Source: Burkholderia aenigmatica (GTDB lineage: Bacteria > Pseudomonadota > Gammaproteobacteria > Burkholderiales > Burkholderiaceae). Taken from it: DNA of 64,000 nt. The DNA lies in NCBI RefSeq assembly GCF_902499175.1, contig NZ_CABVQC010000020.1, forward strand, positions 1 through 64,000, given 5' to 3'. Positions within the stretch are counted from its first letter, which is position 1. The number at the start of each line of letters is the position of its first letter. The notes under the pieces were generated by a model, which worked only from the letters and a program-made list of their open reading frames with translations, made no database searches and was not told the origin of the DNA. Positions 42,613-50,535 of the stretch are shown here, one piece after another. The position numbers were made by a program, and so were the translations under genes.

Positions 42613-45075
42613 ATGAACGACCTGTCACGTCCCCCTGAAGCCGTTCCTGCGTCGCGCCTCGCCGCGTTCGTCGAGCGCTGCGCCGACACCATCATCCGCC
42701 GCCGCCGGCTGCTGCTGGTGCTGTGCGTCGCGGTGACGCTCGCGCTCGGCCTGTCCGCGACGCGCCTGAAGCTCGATCCGGGCTTCAACAAGATGATCCC
42801 GATGGAGCATCCGTACATGCAGGTGTTCGAGCGCTACGCGGGGGCATTCCCCGGCGCGAACACGATCCTCGTGAGCCTGCGCTGGAAGGGTGACGGCGAC
42901 ATCTACAACCAGACCTTCATGGACGCGCTGCGCCACGCGACCGACGACGTCTTCTTCATCCCCGGCGTGAACCGCTCGCGCGTGTTCTCGCTGTTCACGC
43001 CGAACGTCCACTACACCGAGGTGACCGAGGCGGGCTTTCGCGGCGACGTGGTCGTGCCGGGCCAGTTCTCGAGCGCGAACCCGGACGATCTCGCGAAGGT
43101 GCGCCGCAACGTCGCGCGCTCCGGGCAGATCGGCCGCCTCGTCGGCAACGACCTGAAATCGGCGCTGATCCGCGCGGAGCTGCGCGAGACCGATCCGGCC
43201 ACCGGCAAGCGGCTCGACTACAGCGCGGTCGCGCGCCAACTCGAGGAGATCCGCGCGAAATACGCGAAGCAGGGCATCGACGTGAACATCATCGGCTTCG
43301 CGAAGCTGGTCGGCGACGTCGAGAACGGCATCGCGGGCGTGATGGCGTTCTTCGCGCTCGCGTTCCTCGTGACGGCCGCGCTGCTGTTCGCCTACACGCG
43401 TTCGTTGAAGACCACCGTACTGGCGCTCGTCGTCGCGCTGCTGCCGGTCGTGTGGCTGCTCGGCGCGCTGCCGCTGCTCGGGCTCGGCATCGATCCGATG
43501 TCGATCCTCGTGCCGTTCCTGATCTTCTCGATCGGCGTGTCGCACGCGGTGCAGATGACCAATGCGTGGAAGCAGGCGCTGGTGCGCGGCGCATCGTCGG
43601 CCGATGCCGCGCGCGACGCGTTCCGCAAGCTGTTCGTGCCGGGCACGGTCGCGCTGCTGACCAACGCGCTCGGCTTCATGGTGATCATGCGGATCCGGAT
43701 CGACATCGTGCGCGAGCTCGGCATCACCGCGTGCCTCGGCGTGCTGCTGATGATCGTCACGAACAAGGTGTTCCTGCCGATCCTGCTGTCGTACACGCGC
43801 CTCGAACGCGGCACGCTGGCCCGCGCGCAGCGCACGGCGGCGGCCGGCGGTAGCGGGAAGTGGGCGCGTTTCGCGGTGTTCGCGCGGCCGGCGCCCGCAC
43901 TCGGCGTGTTCGCGGTGGCGCTCGCGCTGCTCGCGTACGGCACGCTCGAATCGCGCAAGCTGGAGATCGGCGACATCGGCACCGGCGCGCCCGAACTGCG
44001 CACGAACTCGCGCTACAACGTCGACAACGCGGCGATCACGCACCAGTACAACATCGGCGTGGACGTGCTGTCGGTGATCGTCGAGACGACCGGCTTCGAC
44101 GACGCGTGCCTGCATTACCCGGTGATGAGCGCGATCGAGAAGTTCGAGATGAACATGCGCGGCGTGGCCGGCGTGCAGTCGGTGACGAGCGTGGCGTCGC
44201 AGGGCAAGGTGTTCATCGCTGCGTTCAACGAGGGCAATCCGCGCTGGGCCGCGCTGCCGCGCTCCAGCGACGGGCTCACGCAGGGTTCCAACGCGTTCGA
44301 TCCCGACAACGGGATGAACACCGCGAACTGCAAGGCGATCCAGGTGCTGATCTACACGCAGAACCACGAAGGCACGACCATCGCGCACATCGTCGACGAG
44401 ATCAAGCGCTTCGCGGCCGAGAACCCGACGCCGAACGTCGCGTTCCGGCTCGCGGGCGGCAACGTCGGCGTGATGGCCGCGACCAACGAGGCCGTCGGCG
44501 ACGCGGAGATCGCGATGCTGCTGTCGATCTTCGGCGCGATCGCGCTGCTGTGCGCGGTCACGTTCCGCTCGTGGCGCGCGGTGCTGTGCATCATCGTGCC
44601 GCTCACGCTCGTGTCGATCCTGTGCAACGCAGTGATGGCGCGGCTCGGCATCGGGCTGAAGGTCGCGACGCTGCCGGTGATCACGCTCGGCGTGGGCGTG
44701 GGTGTCGACTACGGGATCTACCTGTACGAGCGCTTGCAGCACGACATCCGCCACGGCGCGACGCTGCCCGACGCGTTCGCCGATGCAATGCGCCAGCGCG
44801 GTACGGCGGCGCTGTTCACGGCCGTCACGATGTTCATCGGCGTCGGCACGTGGGCGTTCTCCGCGCTGAAGTTCCAGGTCGACATGGGCGTGCTGCTCGC
44901 GTTCATGTTCCTCGTGAACCTGTTCGGCGCGGTATTCCTGCTGCCGGCGCTCGCCGCGTGGCTCGGCGTCGAGCGCGCCGAGCGCCGCGTGCTGCACAAG
45001 CAGCAGCCGTCGCCGGCGGCCCCGGCGCCGCTGAAGCCGTCGCCCGCGTTCGAACCCGGCAACCCGATGCGCTGA
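42613..45075 (+). CDS. MMPL/RND-type transporter
   Basis: The 820-residue membrane protein has a first helix after RRRRLLLVLC, a large periplasmic loop, five clustered helices (about GVMAFFALAFLVTAALLF to LITNKVFLPILL), another large loop, and a second helix cluster near the C-terminus. LDPGFNKMIP and the repeated ALPVITLGVGVGVDYGIYLYERL region are typical of RND/MMPL proteins with the patched-like fold. It follows the YCF48-like gene. The likely job is uptake or efflux of sterols or their degradation products across the envelope; direction is unknown. Confidence 0.8.
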   Translation: MNDLSRPPEAVPASRLAAFVERCADTIIRRRRLLLVLCVAVTLALGLSATRLKLDPGFNKMIPMEHPYMQVFERYAGAFPGANTILVSLRWKGDGDIYNQTFMDALRHATDDVFFIPGVNRSRVFSLFTPNVHYTEVTEAGFRGDVVVPGQFSSANPDDLAKVRRNVARSGQIGRLVGNDLKSALIRAELRETDPATGKRLDYSAVARQLEEIRAKYAKQGIDVNIIGFAKLVGDVENGIAGVMAFFALAFLVTAALLFAYTRSLKTTVLALVVALLPVVWLLGALPLLGLGIDPMSILVPFLIFSIGVSHAVQMTNAWKQALVRGASSADAARDAFRKLFVPGTVALLTNALGFMVIMRIRIDIVRELGITACLGVLLMIVTNKVFLPILLSYTRLERGTLARAQRTAAAGGSGKWARFAVFARPAPALGVFAVALALLAYGTLESRKLEIGDIGTGAPELRTNSRYNVDNAAITHQYNIGVDVLSVIVETTGFDDACLHYPVMSAIEKFEMNMRGVAGVQSVTSVASQGKVFIAAFNEGNPRWAALPRSSDGLTQGSNAFDPDNGMNTANCKAIQVLIYTQNHEGTTIAHIVDEIKRFAAENPTPNVAFRLAGGNVGVMAATNEAVGDAEIAMLLSIFGAIALLCAVTFRSWRAVLCIIVPLTLVSILCNAVMARLGIGLKVATLPVITLGVGVGVDYGIYLYERLQHDIRHGATLPDAFADAMRQRGTAALFTAVTMFIGVGTWAFSALKFQVDMGVLLAFMFLVNLFGAVFLLPALAAWLGVERAERRVLHKQQPSPAAPAPLKPSPAFEPGNPMR

Positions 45076-45142
45076 CCGGCGCCCCCATTTCCCCCGCGCG
45101 CGGCCGGCCGCCGCGCGCTCTCCACAAGAGGAGTCAACCCAC

Positions 45143-46222
45143 ATGTCCGCACGCCCTTACAAGATCGAAGCCCAGCCGCTCGCGCAGCGCTATGCGCGTG
45201 GCTGGCACTGCCTCGGGCTTGCCCGCGACTTCAAGGACGGCAAGCCGCACACGCTGAACGCCTTCGGCCGCAAGCTCGCCGCGTTCGCCGATTCGACCGG
45301 CAAGGTCAACGTCGTCGACGCATACTGCCCGCACATGGGCGCCGACCTGAGCCTCGGCACGGTGCAGGGCGACCACCTCGTGTGCCCGTTCCACGGCTGG
45401 GCGTGGAGCGGCGAAGGGCAGTGCGCGTCGATCCCGTACTGCAAGCGGATCCCGCCGAAGGCGCGCATCGGCGCATGGCCGACCTGCGAGGAAAACAACC
45501 TGCTGTTCGTGTGGAACGACCCCGAAGGCAACGCGCCGCCGACGGAAGTCGCGATTCCGCGCCTCGACGTGTGCTTCTCCGATGAATGGTCGGACTGGGT
45601 CGTCGACAGGATGGTGATCCAGGCCAACTGCCGCGAACTGGTCGACAACATCTCGGACGTCGCGCACTTCGCGACCGTCCACCGCGCGCCGATCGACTAT
45701 TTCGCGAACCTGTTCGAGGACCACAAGGCGACGCAGCTGATGGTCGGCCGCAGCGAGAAGCTCGGCGGCGACGCGCTGACCGCGCTGTCGACGTATTTCG
45801 GGCCGGCCGTGCACATCACGCAGATGACGGGGCAGAGCGGCGGGCAGCCGATCCACTCGGTGCTGCTGAACTGCCACGTGCCGATCGACATGAACAGCTT
45901 CGAGCTCCGCTACGGCGTGATCGTGAAGAAGGTGGCCGGGCTGTCCGACGCGCAGAACATGGAGATCGCGAACGCGTACGTGAAGGAAGCGCAGCGCGCG
46001 TTCTACGAGGATGTCGACATCTGGCACAGCAAGACGCGGATCGACAACCCGCTGCTGTGCGAAGGCGATGGCCCGCTGTACCAGATGCGCGACTGGTATT
46101 CGCAGTTCTATCTGGACGTGGCGGACGTGCGGCCGGCGAGCGTCGCGCGTAAGGCATTCGAAATGCGGATCCGGGAGGGCGCGGAACCGCCGGCGCTGCA
46201 TCACGTGTTCGAGCCGCAGTAA
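45143..46222 (+). CDS. kshA: KshA-like Rieske oxygenase (3-ketosteroid 9-alpha-hydroxylase)
   Basis: The 359-residue protein has a Rieske [2Fe-2S] site with Cys62/His64 and Cys81/His84 (CPHMGADLSLG...CPFHGW) and a mononuclear iron motif around Asn169, Asp172, His175 and His180 (NISDVAHFATVH). RYARGWHCLGLARDF at the start is typical of KshA. KshA with the KshB reductase (16,009) hydroxylates C9, and together with KstD this opens ring B. GAGGAG precedes ATG 45143. It is the last gene of the catabolic locus. A related Rieske oxygenase with another substrate is possible but less likely. Confidence 0.85.
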   Translation: MSARPYKIEAQPLAQRYARGWHCLGLARDFKDGKPHTLNAFGRKLAAFADSTGKVNVVDAYCPHMGADLSLGTVQGDHLVCPFHGWAWSGEGQCASIPYCKRIPPKARIGAWPTCEENNLLFVWNDPEGNAPPTEVAIPRLDVCFSDEWSDWVVDRMVIQANCRELVDNISDVAHFATVHRAPIDYFANLFEDHKATQLMVGRSEKLGGDALTALSTYFGPAVHITQMTGQSGGQPIHSVLLNCHVPIDMNSFELRYGVIVKKVAGLSDAQNMEIANAYVKEAQRAFYEDVDIWHSKTRIDNPLLCEGDGPLYQMRDWYSQFYLDVADVRPASVARKAFEMRIREGAEPPALHHVFEPQ

Positions 46223-46279
46223 AAGCCGGCTCGCGGAGCGAAAAAGGGGGCGTATCGAAACAGGCCCCGTCGGCCGGTA

Positions 46280-46312
46280 ACACCCGCCGCATAAGGCGCA
46301 CGCGGCGGGTGT
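46280..46312 (+). terminator. Terminator-like hairpin after kshA
   Basis: ACACCCGCCGC (46,280-46,290) and GCGGCGGGTGT (46,302-46,312) form a perfect 11-bp stem with an 11-base loop, 58 bases after kshA. No T-run follows; termination or RNA protection are both possible. Confidence 0.55.
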
Positions 46313-46336
46313 GCTGGTGCGCCGCATCAAAATGAC

Positions 46337-46365
46337 TTGACGAAACGGCCACTACCGCGTAGTGT
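46337..46365 (+). promoter_or_regulatory. Candidate sigma70 promoter of the cold-shock gene
   Basis: TTGACG (46,337-46,342) and TAGTGT (46,360-46,365) are separated by 17 bases. Transcription would start near 46,372, giving a leader of about 140 bases before the GTG at 46,512. A long leader is usual for cold-shock genes. Confidence 0.5.
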
Positions 46366-46511
46366 CCATGACCGAAGTGTTCAAGAAGTTCGATTGCTCA
46401 TCATTGGCCGCACTCCGTGCGGCGGTCGTTGGTCTCTCCCTCTTTTGATTCTTTCTGTGCCCGTCGAGGGCGCATGTTCAATTATTCGTCATTTGTATTA
46501 AGGAAGTAATT

Positions 46512-46715
46512 GTGGATACCGGTACCGTCAAGTGGTTCAACGAAACCAAGGGCTTTGGTTTCATCTCCCCTGACAACGGCGGCGACGATCTGTTCGCCCA
46601 TTTCTCGGAAATTCGCGGCACGGGCTTCAAGACCCTGGCCGAAGGCCAGAAGGTCAGCTTCGAAGTGAAGCGCGGCCCGAAGGGTCTGCAAGCGTCGAAC
46701 ATCACGCCGCAGTAA
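46512..46715 (+). CDS. CspA-family cold-shock protein
   Basis: The 67-residue single OB-fold protein begins [20 protein letters not shown], with the RNA-binding motifs KGFGFI (RNP1) and DLFAHFS (RNP2) intact. It acts as an RNA chaperone in the cytoplasm. The start codon is GTG 46512 with AAGGAAG 5 bases upstream. The long leader and the strong inverted repeat downstream (46,810-46,850) are notable. The second IF-1 gene follows in the same direction. Confidence 0.95.
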   Translation: MDTGTVKWFNETKGFGFISPDNGGDDLFAHFSEIRGTGFKTLAEGQKVSFEVKRGPKGLQASNITPQ

Positions 46716-46722
46716 GCCGCAT

Positions 46723-46754
46723 CGGCAACGGCCGCCACACGGCGGCCGCTGCCG
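46723..46754 (+). terminator. Hairpin directly after csp
   Basis: CGGCA-A-CGGCCGCC faces GGCGGCCG-C-TGCCG around an ACAC loop, with one internal mismatch, starting 8 bases after the stop. A terminator is plausible despite the lack of a T-run. Confidence 0.5.
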
Positions 46755-46809
46755 GATGGATTTGCGCGCAGGGCGCCGCTTTGGCGGCAGTCGGCGCGTT
46801 TCCGATGCG

Positions 46810-46850
46810 CACGACCGATGCATCGCGACATTCACGATGCATCGGTCGTG
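46810..46850. repeat. Perfect 16-bp inverted repeat
   Basis: CACGACCGATGCATCG (46,810-46,825) and CGATGCATCGGTCGTG (46,835-46,850) match without mismatch around a 9-base loop, followed by ACGCCTCTTT. It may be a terminator, a protein-binding site or a mobile-element end. Confidence 0.7.
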
Positions 46851-47175
46851 ACGCCTCTTTCATCGCATGCCAGAATGGCGTGCGACGCAACGCCTTCGCA
46901 AAGCGCCTGCCGCTTAGCGAGCGCATCACCGCTTCAACCTGAGCAGACCGCCGCCATGCCGTTGCAGGCGCGGTCCCGACTTGCGCGGCGCTTCGTGCGC
47001 CGCCGCCACCGACCGCCTGAACGCCGCAACGCGCCGGGCTCCGATCGCAAGACAGGCCCATGGCCCGTCTGAACGAACCGATCCCCGGCAGCCTGCCGGC
47101 CGCCGTCCCGTTGTGGGCACGGCGCCGGGCAGATCGCCGCGGCCGCGGTCAATTACCTTGTCTGGAGGAATTGGT

Positions 47176-47439
47176 TTGGCAAAAGAAGAACTGCTGGAAC
47201 TGGACGGAATCGTCGACGAAGTGCTGCCGGACAGCAAATACCGTGTCACGCTGGAAAACGGCGTCGTGGTCGGCGCGTACGCGTCGGGCCGCATGCGCAA
47301 GAACCACATCCGCATTCTCGCGGGCGACCGCGTGACGCTGGAACTGTCGGTCTATGACCTCACCAAGGGTCGTATCAACTTCCGTCACAAGGACGCGAAT
47401 TCCCCGCGTCCGCCGCGAACCGGCCAGCCGCGCCGTTAA
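47176..47439 (+). CDS. infA: Translation initiation factor IF-1 (second-copy type)
   Basis: The 87-residue OB-fold protein reads [20 protein letters not shown] at its start and continues with the IF-1 core [38 protein letters not shown]. The tail is Arg/Pro-rich ([11 protein letters not shown]) and longer than that of the common 72-residue IF-1. The start is the rare TTG at 47,176, with GGAGG 7 bases upstream. Burkholderia often carry a second infA beside a cold-shock gene. Role: binding the ribosomal A site during initiation. Confidence 0.9.
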   Translation: MAKEELLELDGIVDEVLPDSKYRVTLENGVVVGAYASGRMRKNHIRILAGDRVTLELSVYDLTKGRINFRHKDANSPRPPRTGQPRR

Positions 47440-47607
47440 GCGGTAACGATCGGCGCGCCGCCGCGTGTCGATCGAATCCCGTCCGGCCGACGAGGCCGGA
47501 CGAGCCGGGTGGACGACACCATCGCGTGCCGTCCACCGGTCGTCGCCGGCATCGTCATGCCGTGGCGGCCAATACCACCTTGACCGGCCGCCGCGCGTGC
47601 GCAACGC

Positions 47608-48405
47608 TCAGGCGGCCGCGTCCCGCAGGAAATCCTCGACGATCATCGCGAAGTACGGCGGACATTCCTGCATCGGGTAATGCCCGCAATTCGGCAGCGT
47701 CGCGAGCCGTGCGTTCGGATGCCACGCGAGGAACGTCGCCTGCATCGCCGCTTCGTCGAGCCCCGGATCCTTGTCGCCGACGATCACCAGGAAGCGGGTG
47801 TCGAGTCCGCGGATGTCGTCGACGAAATCCGTGCCAGTCAGCATGTCGAGATACGCGAGCCGGCAATCCGGCGCCACGCGCTCGCGGTTCTGCCGCAGCT
47901 TCACGTCGGCCCAGCGCGCCGACAATCCCCCCGTCACGAATCGCACGAGCCGGCGAAACGCATCTTCGTCGACGGCCGTGCGCGCGAAGAATGCGCGCGC
48001 GTCGTCGTTCAGGCGATTGCCGGCCGCCGACACCGGGCACACGGCGATTGCGCTCTTGATGCGCGACGGCGCGTCGGCGGCGAGCCGCTGGGTCGCCATG
48101 CCGGTCATCGAATGGCCGATCACGTGAAAGCGCTGCCAGCCGAGCCAATCCGCGAGCGCCAGGCAGTCGGCCGAGATCTCGTCGACGGTACAGGCGCCGG
48201 TCAGATGGATGGATTCGCCGTAGCCGCGCAGGTCGACGAACACGTACGTGAACGCCGTTTCGTCGAGATACGGCAGCAGCGCCGCGTAGTTCGTATGGTC
48301 GCCGAGCCAGTCGTGCATGACCATCACGCATTCGGGGCCGGTACCGTGCTGGAGGTAGCCGAGGCCGCTGTTCGGGCGGGAAGTGAGGGTGTCGATACGG
48401 TTCAT
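47608..48405 (-). CDS. Alpha/beta hydrolase
   Basis: The 265-residue protein has the alpha/beta-hydrolase core: VMVMHDWLGDHTNY (oxyanion region), nucleophile elbow GHSMTG, Asp in VIVGDKDPGLDE, and late His in NCGHYPMQECPPYFA. It may be an esterase or C-C hydrolase. HsaD activity is possible in principle, but no HsaD-specific pattern was recognised. ATG 48405 is chosen because AAGGAAG lies upstream; the frame continues further without such a site. It is encoded after the SDR at 48,520 on the same strand, separated by a terminator. Confidence 0.75.
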   Translation of the reverse strand: MNRIDTLTSRPNSGLGYLQHGTGPECVMVMHDWLGDHTNYAALLPYLDETAFTYVFVDLRGYGESIHLTGACTVDEISADCLALADWLGWQRFHVIGHSMTGMATQRLAADAPSRIKSAIAVCPVSAAGNRLNDDARAFFARTAVDEDAFRRLVRFVTGGLSARWADVKLRQNRERVAPDCRLAYLDMLTGTDFVDDIRGLDTRFLVIVGDKDPGLDEAAMQATFLAWHPNARLATLPNCGHYPMQECPPYFAMIVEDFLRDAAA

Positions 48406-48419
48406 TTCAAGGAGCTTCC

Positions 48420-48440
48420 TTTTGGTTGGAGGAACCAAAA
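48420..48440 (-). repeat. Small inverted repeat in the leader of the alpha/beta hydrolase
   Basis: TTTTGGTT (48,420-48,427) and AACCAAAA (48,433-48,440) form a perfect 8-bp stem with a 5-base loop 15 bases before the start codon. On the minus strand the loop reads CCTCC, complementary to a Shine-Dalgarno core. A control hairpin is possible but unproved. Confidence 0.4.
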
Positions 48441-48445
48441 CGAAA

Positions 48446-48471
48446 CGCCCTCCCGGCGGACCGGGAGGGCG
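48446..48471 (-). terminator. Strong rho-independent terminator of the SDR gene
   Basis: CGCCCTCCCGG (48,446-48,456) and CCGGGAGGGCG (48,461-48,471) form a perfect 11-bp stem with a 4-base loop. Read on the minus strand it is followed by TTTCGTTTTGG, a T-rich tail. It ends the SDR transcript before the hydrolase gene. Confidence 0.8.
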
Positions 48472-48519
48472 TCTTGAAAGTGCATCGATCGTATCGGGCC
48501 GATCGGCGAAAGTCAACGA

Positions 48520-49299
48520 TCAGAGCGCCATCCCGCCCGACACCTCGATGCGTTGCGCATTGACCCAGCGGTTGTCGTCCGACAGCAGCGACGCGATCAT
48601 CGGCCCGATGTCGTCGGGCTCGCCCACGCGGCCGAGCGCCGTCCATTCTGCGACGCGCCGGTTCACCTCGGGGTTGTCGCGCACCATCCCGCCGCTGAAG
48701 TCGGTTGCCACCGCGCCCGGCGCGACGACGTTCACTGCGATGCGGCGCGGACCGAGCTCCTTCGCCAGGTAGCGCGTCAGCACCTCGACTGCCCCCTTCA
48801 TCGACCCGTACGCCGCGCTGCCCGGCACGGCGACGCGCGTGAGGCCCGACGACACGTTCACGATGCGGCCGCCGTCGCGGATCAGCGGCAGCAGCGCTTG
48901 CGTGAGGAAGAACACGCCCTTGAAGTGCACGCGATAGAGCGCGTCGAGATCGGCTTCGGTCGTCTCGGCGATCGGCGCGTGATGCGACGTGCCCGCGTTG
49001 TTGACGAGGAAGTCGAACCGGTCGGCGCCCCAGCCCGAAAGCGTCTCGCGGAGTTGTTCTGCAAAGCGGTCGAACGTGGCGCTATCGCCGGTATCGAGCG
49101 GCAGCGCGATCGCCGCTTGCCCGGCGTCGGCGGTCAGCGCGACGACCTGGTCGGCTTCCGCGCGGTTCGCGCGATACGTGAAGATCGAGCGCACGCCGCG
49201 TTGCGCGAGATGAAGCACCGTATTGCGGCCAAGCCCACGGCTGCCGCCGGTGACGACGGCGATTTTCGGGGTGGAAGGGTTGGATTGTGCTGCTGCCAT
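48520..49299 (-). CDS. Short-chain dehydrogenase/reductase
   Basis: The 259-residue SDR has GGSRGLGRNT, FLVNNAG, Ser in NVSSGLT, intact YxxxK (YGSMKGAVE) and the C-terminal NAQRIEVSGGMAL. AGGAG stands 6 bases before ATG 49299. A divergent AraC regulator starts 168 bases away and probably controls it. The likely activity is reduction of a carbonyl with NAD(P)H; the substrate is unknown. The upstream open frame (to 49,437) lacks a ribosome site. Confidence 0.85.
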   Translation of the reverse strand: MAAAQSNPSTPKIAVVTGGSRGLGRNTVLHLAQRGVRSIFTYRANRAEADQVVALTADAGQAAIALPLDTGDSATFDRFAEQLRETLSGWGADRFDFLVNNAGTSHHAPIAETTEADLDALYRVHFKGVFFLTQALLPLIRDGGRIVNVSSGLTRVAVPGSAAYGSMKGAVEVLTRYLAKELGPRRIAVNVVAPGAVATDFSGGMVRDNPEVNRRVAEWTALGRVGEPDDIGPMIASLLSDDNRWVNAQRIEVSGGMAL

Positions 49300-49466
49300 G
49301 CTGGGCTCCTGATCGAAGTCGGTGACGAACAGCGCCAAGCGTACGGTGGCGGCCGCCCCGGCTGAATGCCGGAACCGGCCGCGTTCTTGCCTGATCCTGC
49401 CCGGCCGCCCCGGAAGGCGCCGCGCCGCGTGTACCATCCGGACATCGGGATACGGAGGGTGGCTGC

Positions 49467-50366
49467 ATGTCGGACGAACTGGTCGAACGTGTCGCGCGCC
49501 TGACGGATGCGCCGGGCGAAGAGAGCCCGTTCGCGACGGCGATCGACGGGCTGATCCTGCTGCGTTCGAACCGCGAGAAGCTGCCCGCGCCGCTGATCAT
49601 GAAGCCGGCGCTGTGCGTCGTCGTGCAGGGCGCGAAGTGGACGACGTTCGGCGGGCGGCGTTACGACTACGGGCCCGGTCGTGCGCTCGTCGTCAGCGTC
49701 GAGATGCCGGCGACGAGCCGGATCGTCAAGGCCAGCGAGACCGAACCGTTCCTCGGCATCGTGCTCGAATTCGATCTCGCGATGATGCGTGAAGTACTCG
49801 AACGACTCGATGCGCCGCCGCCGCAACCGGCCGGCGCGATCGGTCATGGCGTCTGCGTGACCGATTTCGGCGGGTCGCTCGCCGATTGTGTGCTGCGGAT
49901 GATGCGGCTGCTCGATACGCCGGCCGCGATTCCTGTCGTCGCGCCGCTCGTGATGCGGGAGATCTGCTATTGGCTGCTCGCGGGGCCGCACGGCGGCGAA
50001 GTTTCGCGCGTCGTGTTCGCCAATGGCCATGCACAGCGCGTCGTCGCGGCGATCCATGCGCTGCGTGGCCAGTTTGCCGAGGCGATCCGCGTCGAGGATC
50101 TCGCCGCCGTCGCGCAGATGAGCCCGTCGGCGTTCCATCGGCAATTCAAGGCGCTCACGTCGATGACGCCGCTGCAGTACCAGAAGCAGTTGCGCCTGCT
50201 GGAAGCGCGCCACCTGATGGTGACGGGCGCGGCGAACGCGGAAACGGCCGCGTATCGCGTCGGCTACGAAAGCGCGTCGCAGTTCAGCCGCGAATACGCG
50301 CGGATGTTCGGTGCGCCGCCGCGGCGCGATGTCGTCACGCTGAAAACCGCGCCGGCCGACGGCTGA
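49467..50366 (+). CDS. AraC-family regulator
   Basis: The 299-residue protein has an AraC-type N-terminal cupin-like domain (LCVVVQGAKWTTFGGRRYDYGPGRALVVSVEMPAT) and a C-terminal double helix-turn-helix (IRVEDLAAVAQMSPSAFHRQFKALTSMTPLQYQKQLRLLEARHLM, then YRVGYESASQFSREYARMFG). It is divergent from the SDR gene, the usual arrangement for local activation. The N-terminal domain type (PF06719-like) often senses small organic ligands. The downstream PLC-like gene is probably separately expressed. Confidence 0.9.
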   Translation: MSDELVERVARLTDAPGEESPFATAIDGLILLRSNREKLPAPLIMKPALCVVVQGAKWTTFGGRRYDYGPGRALVVSVEMPATSRIVKASETEPFLGIVLEFDLAMMREVLERLDAPPPQPAGAIGHGVCVTDFGGSLADCVLRMMRLLDTPAAIPVVAPLVMREICYWLLAGPHGGEVSRVVFANGHAQRVVAAIHALRGQFAEAIRVEDLAAVAQMSPSAFHRQFKALTSMTPLQYQKQLRLLEARHLMVTGAANAETAAYRVGYESASQFSREYARMFGAPPRRDVVTLKTAPADG

Positions 50367-50535
50367 ACGCCCAGGCCGCAACGCGGTTCGCGTGCAGCTT
50401 TACGCGCGGGCCGGCGCGGTCGTACACTCGTCGGCAATTCGCGGCCCGCGCCACGGCTTTCAATCCCTTCAGTGGCTTTCAGCGGGCCAGCGACCGTGCC
50501 AGCAGGACTTTCGTCGCGCGACGCCAGGAGGCGCC

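Larger units (their letters stand above)
46716..47175. other. Intergenic region with two hairpins between csp and infA
   Basis: The 460-base gap carries an imperfect hairpin (46,723-46,754) and a perfect 16-bp inverted repeat (46,810-46,850). No gene is supported. The infA ribosome site GGAGG lies at the right end. Confidence 0.5.

Noticed and set aside
39814-45075. Very long + strand open frame of 1,753 codons
   Set aside because: High-GC shadow frame across the MaoC, thiolase and YCF48 genes that happens to join the real RND gene starting at 42,613.
47608-48405. Alpha/beta hydrolase considered as HsaD
   Set aside because: It has a hydrolase triad but no visible HsaD-specific pattern, and it is expressed apart from the steroid operon beside an unrelated SDR/AraC pair.
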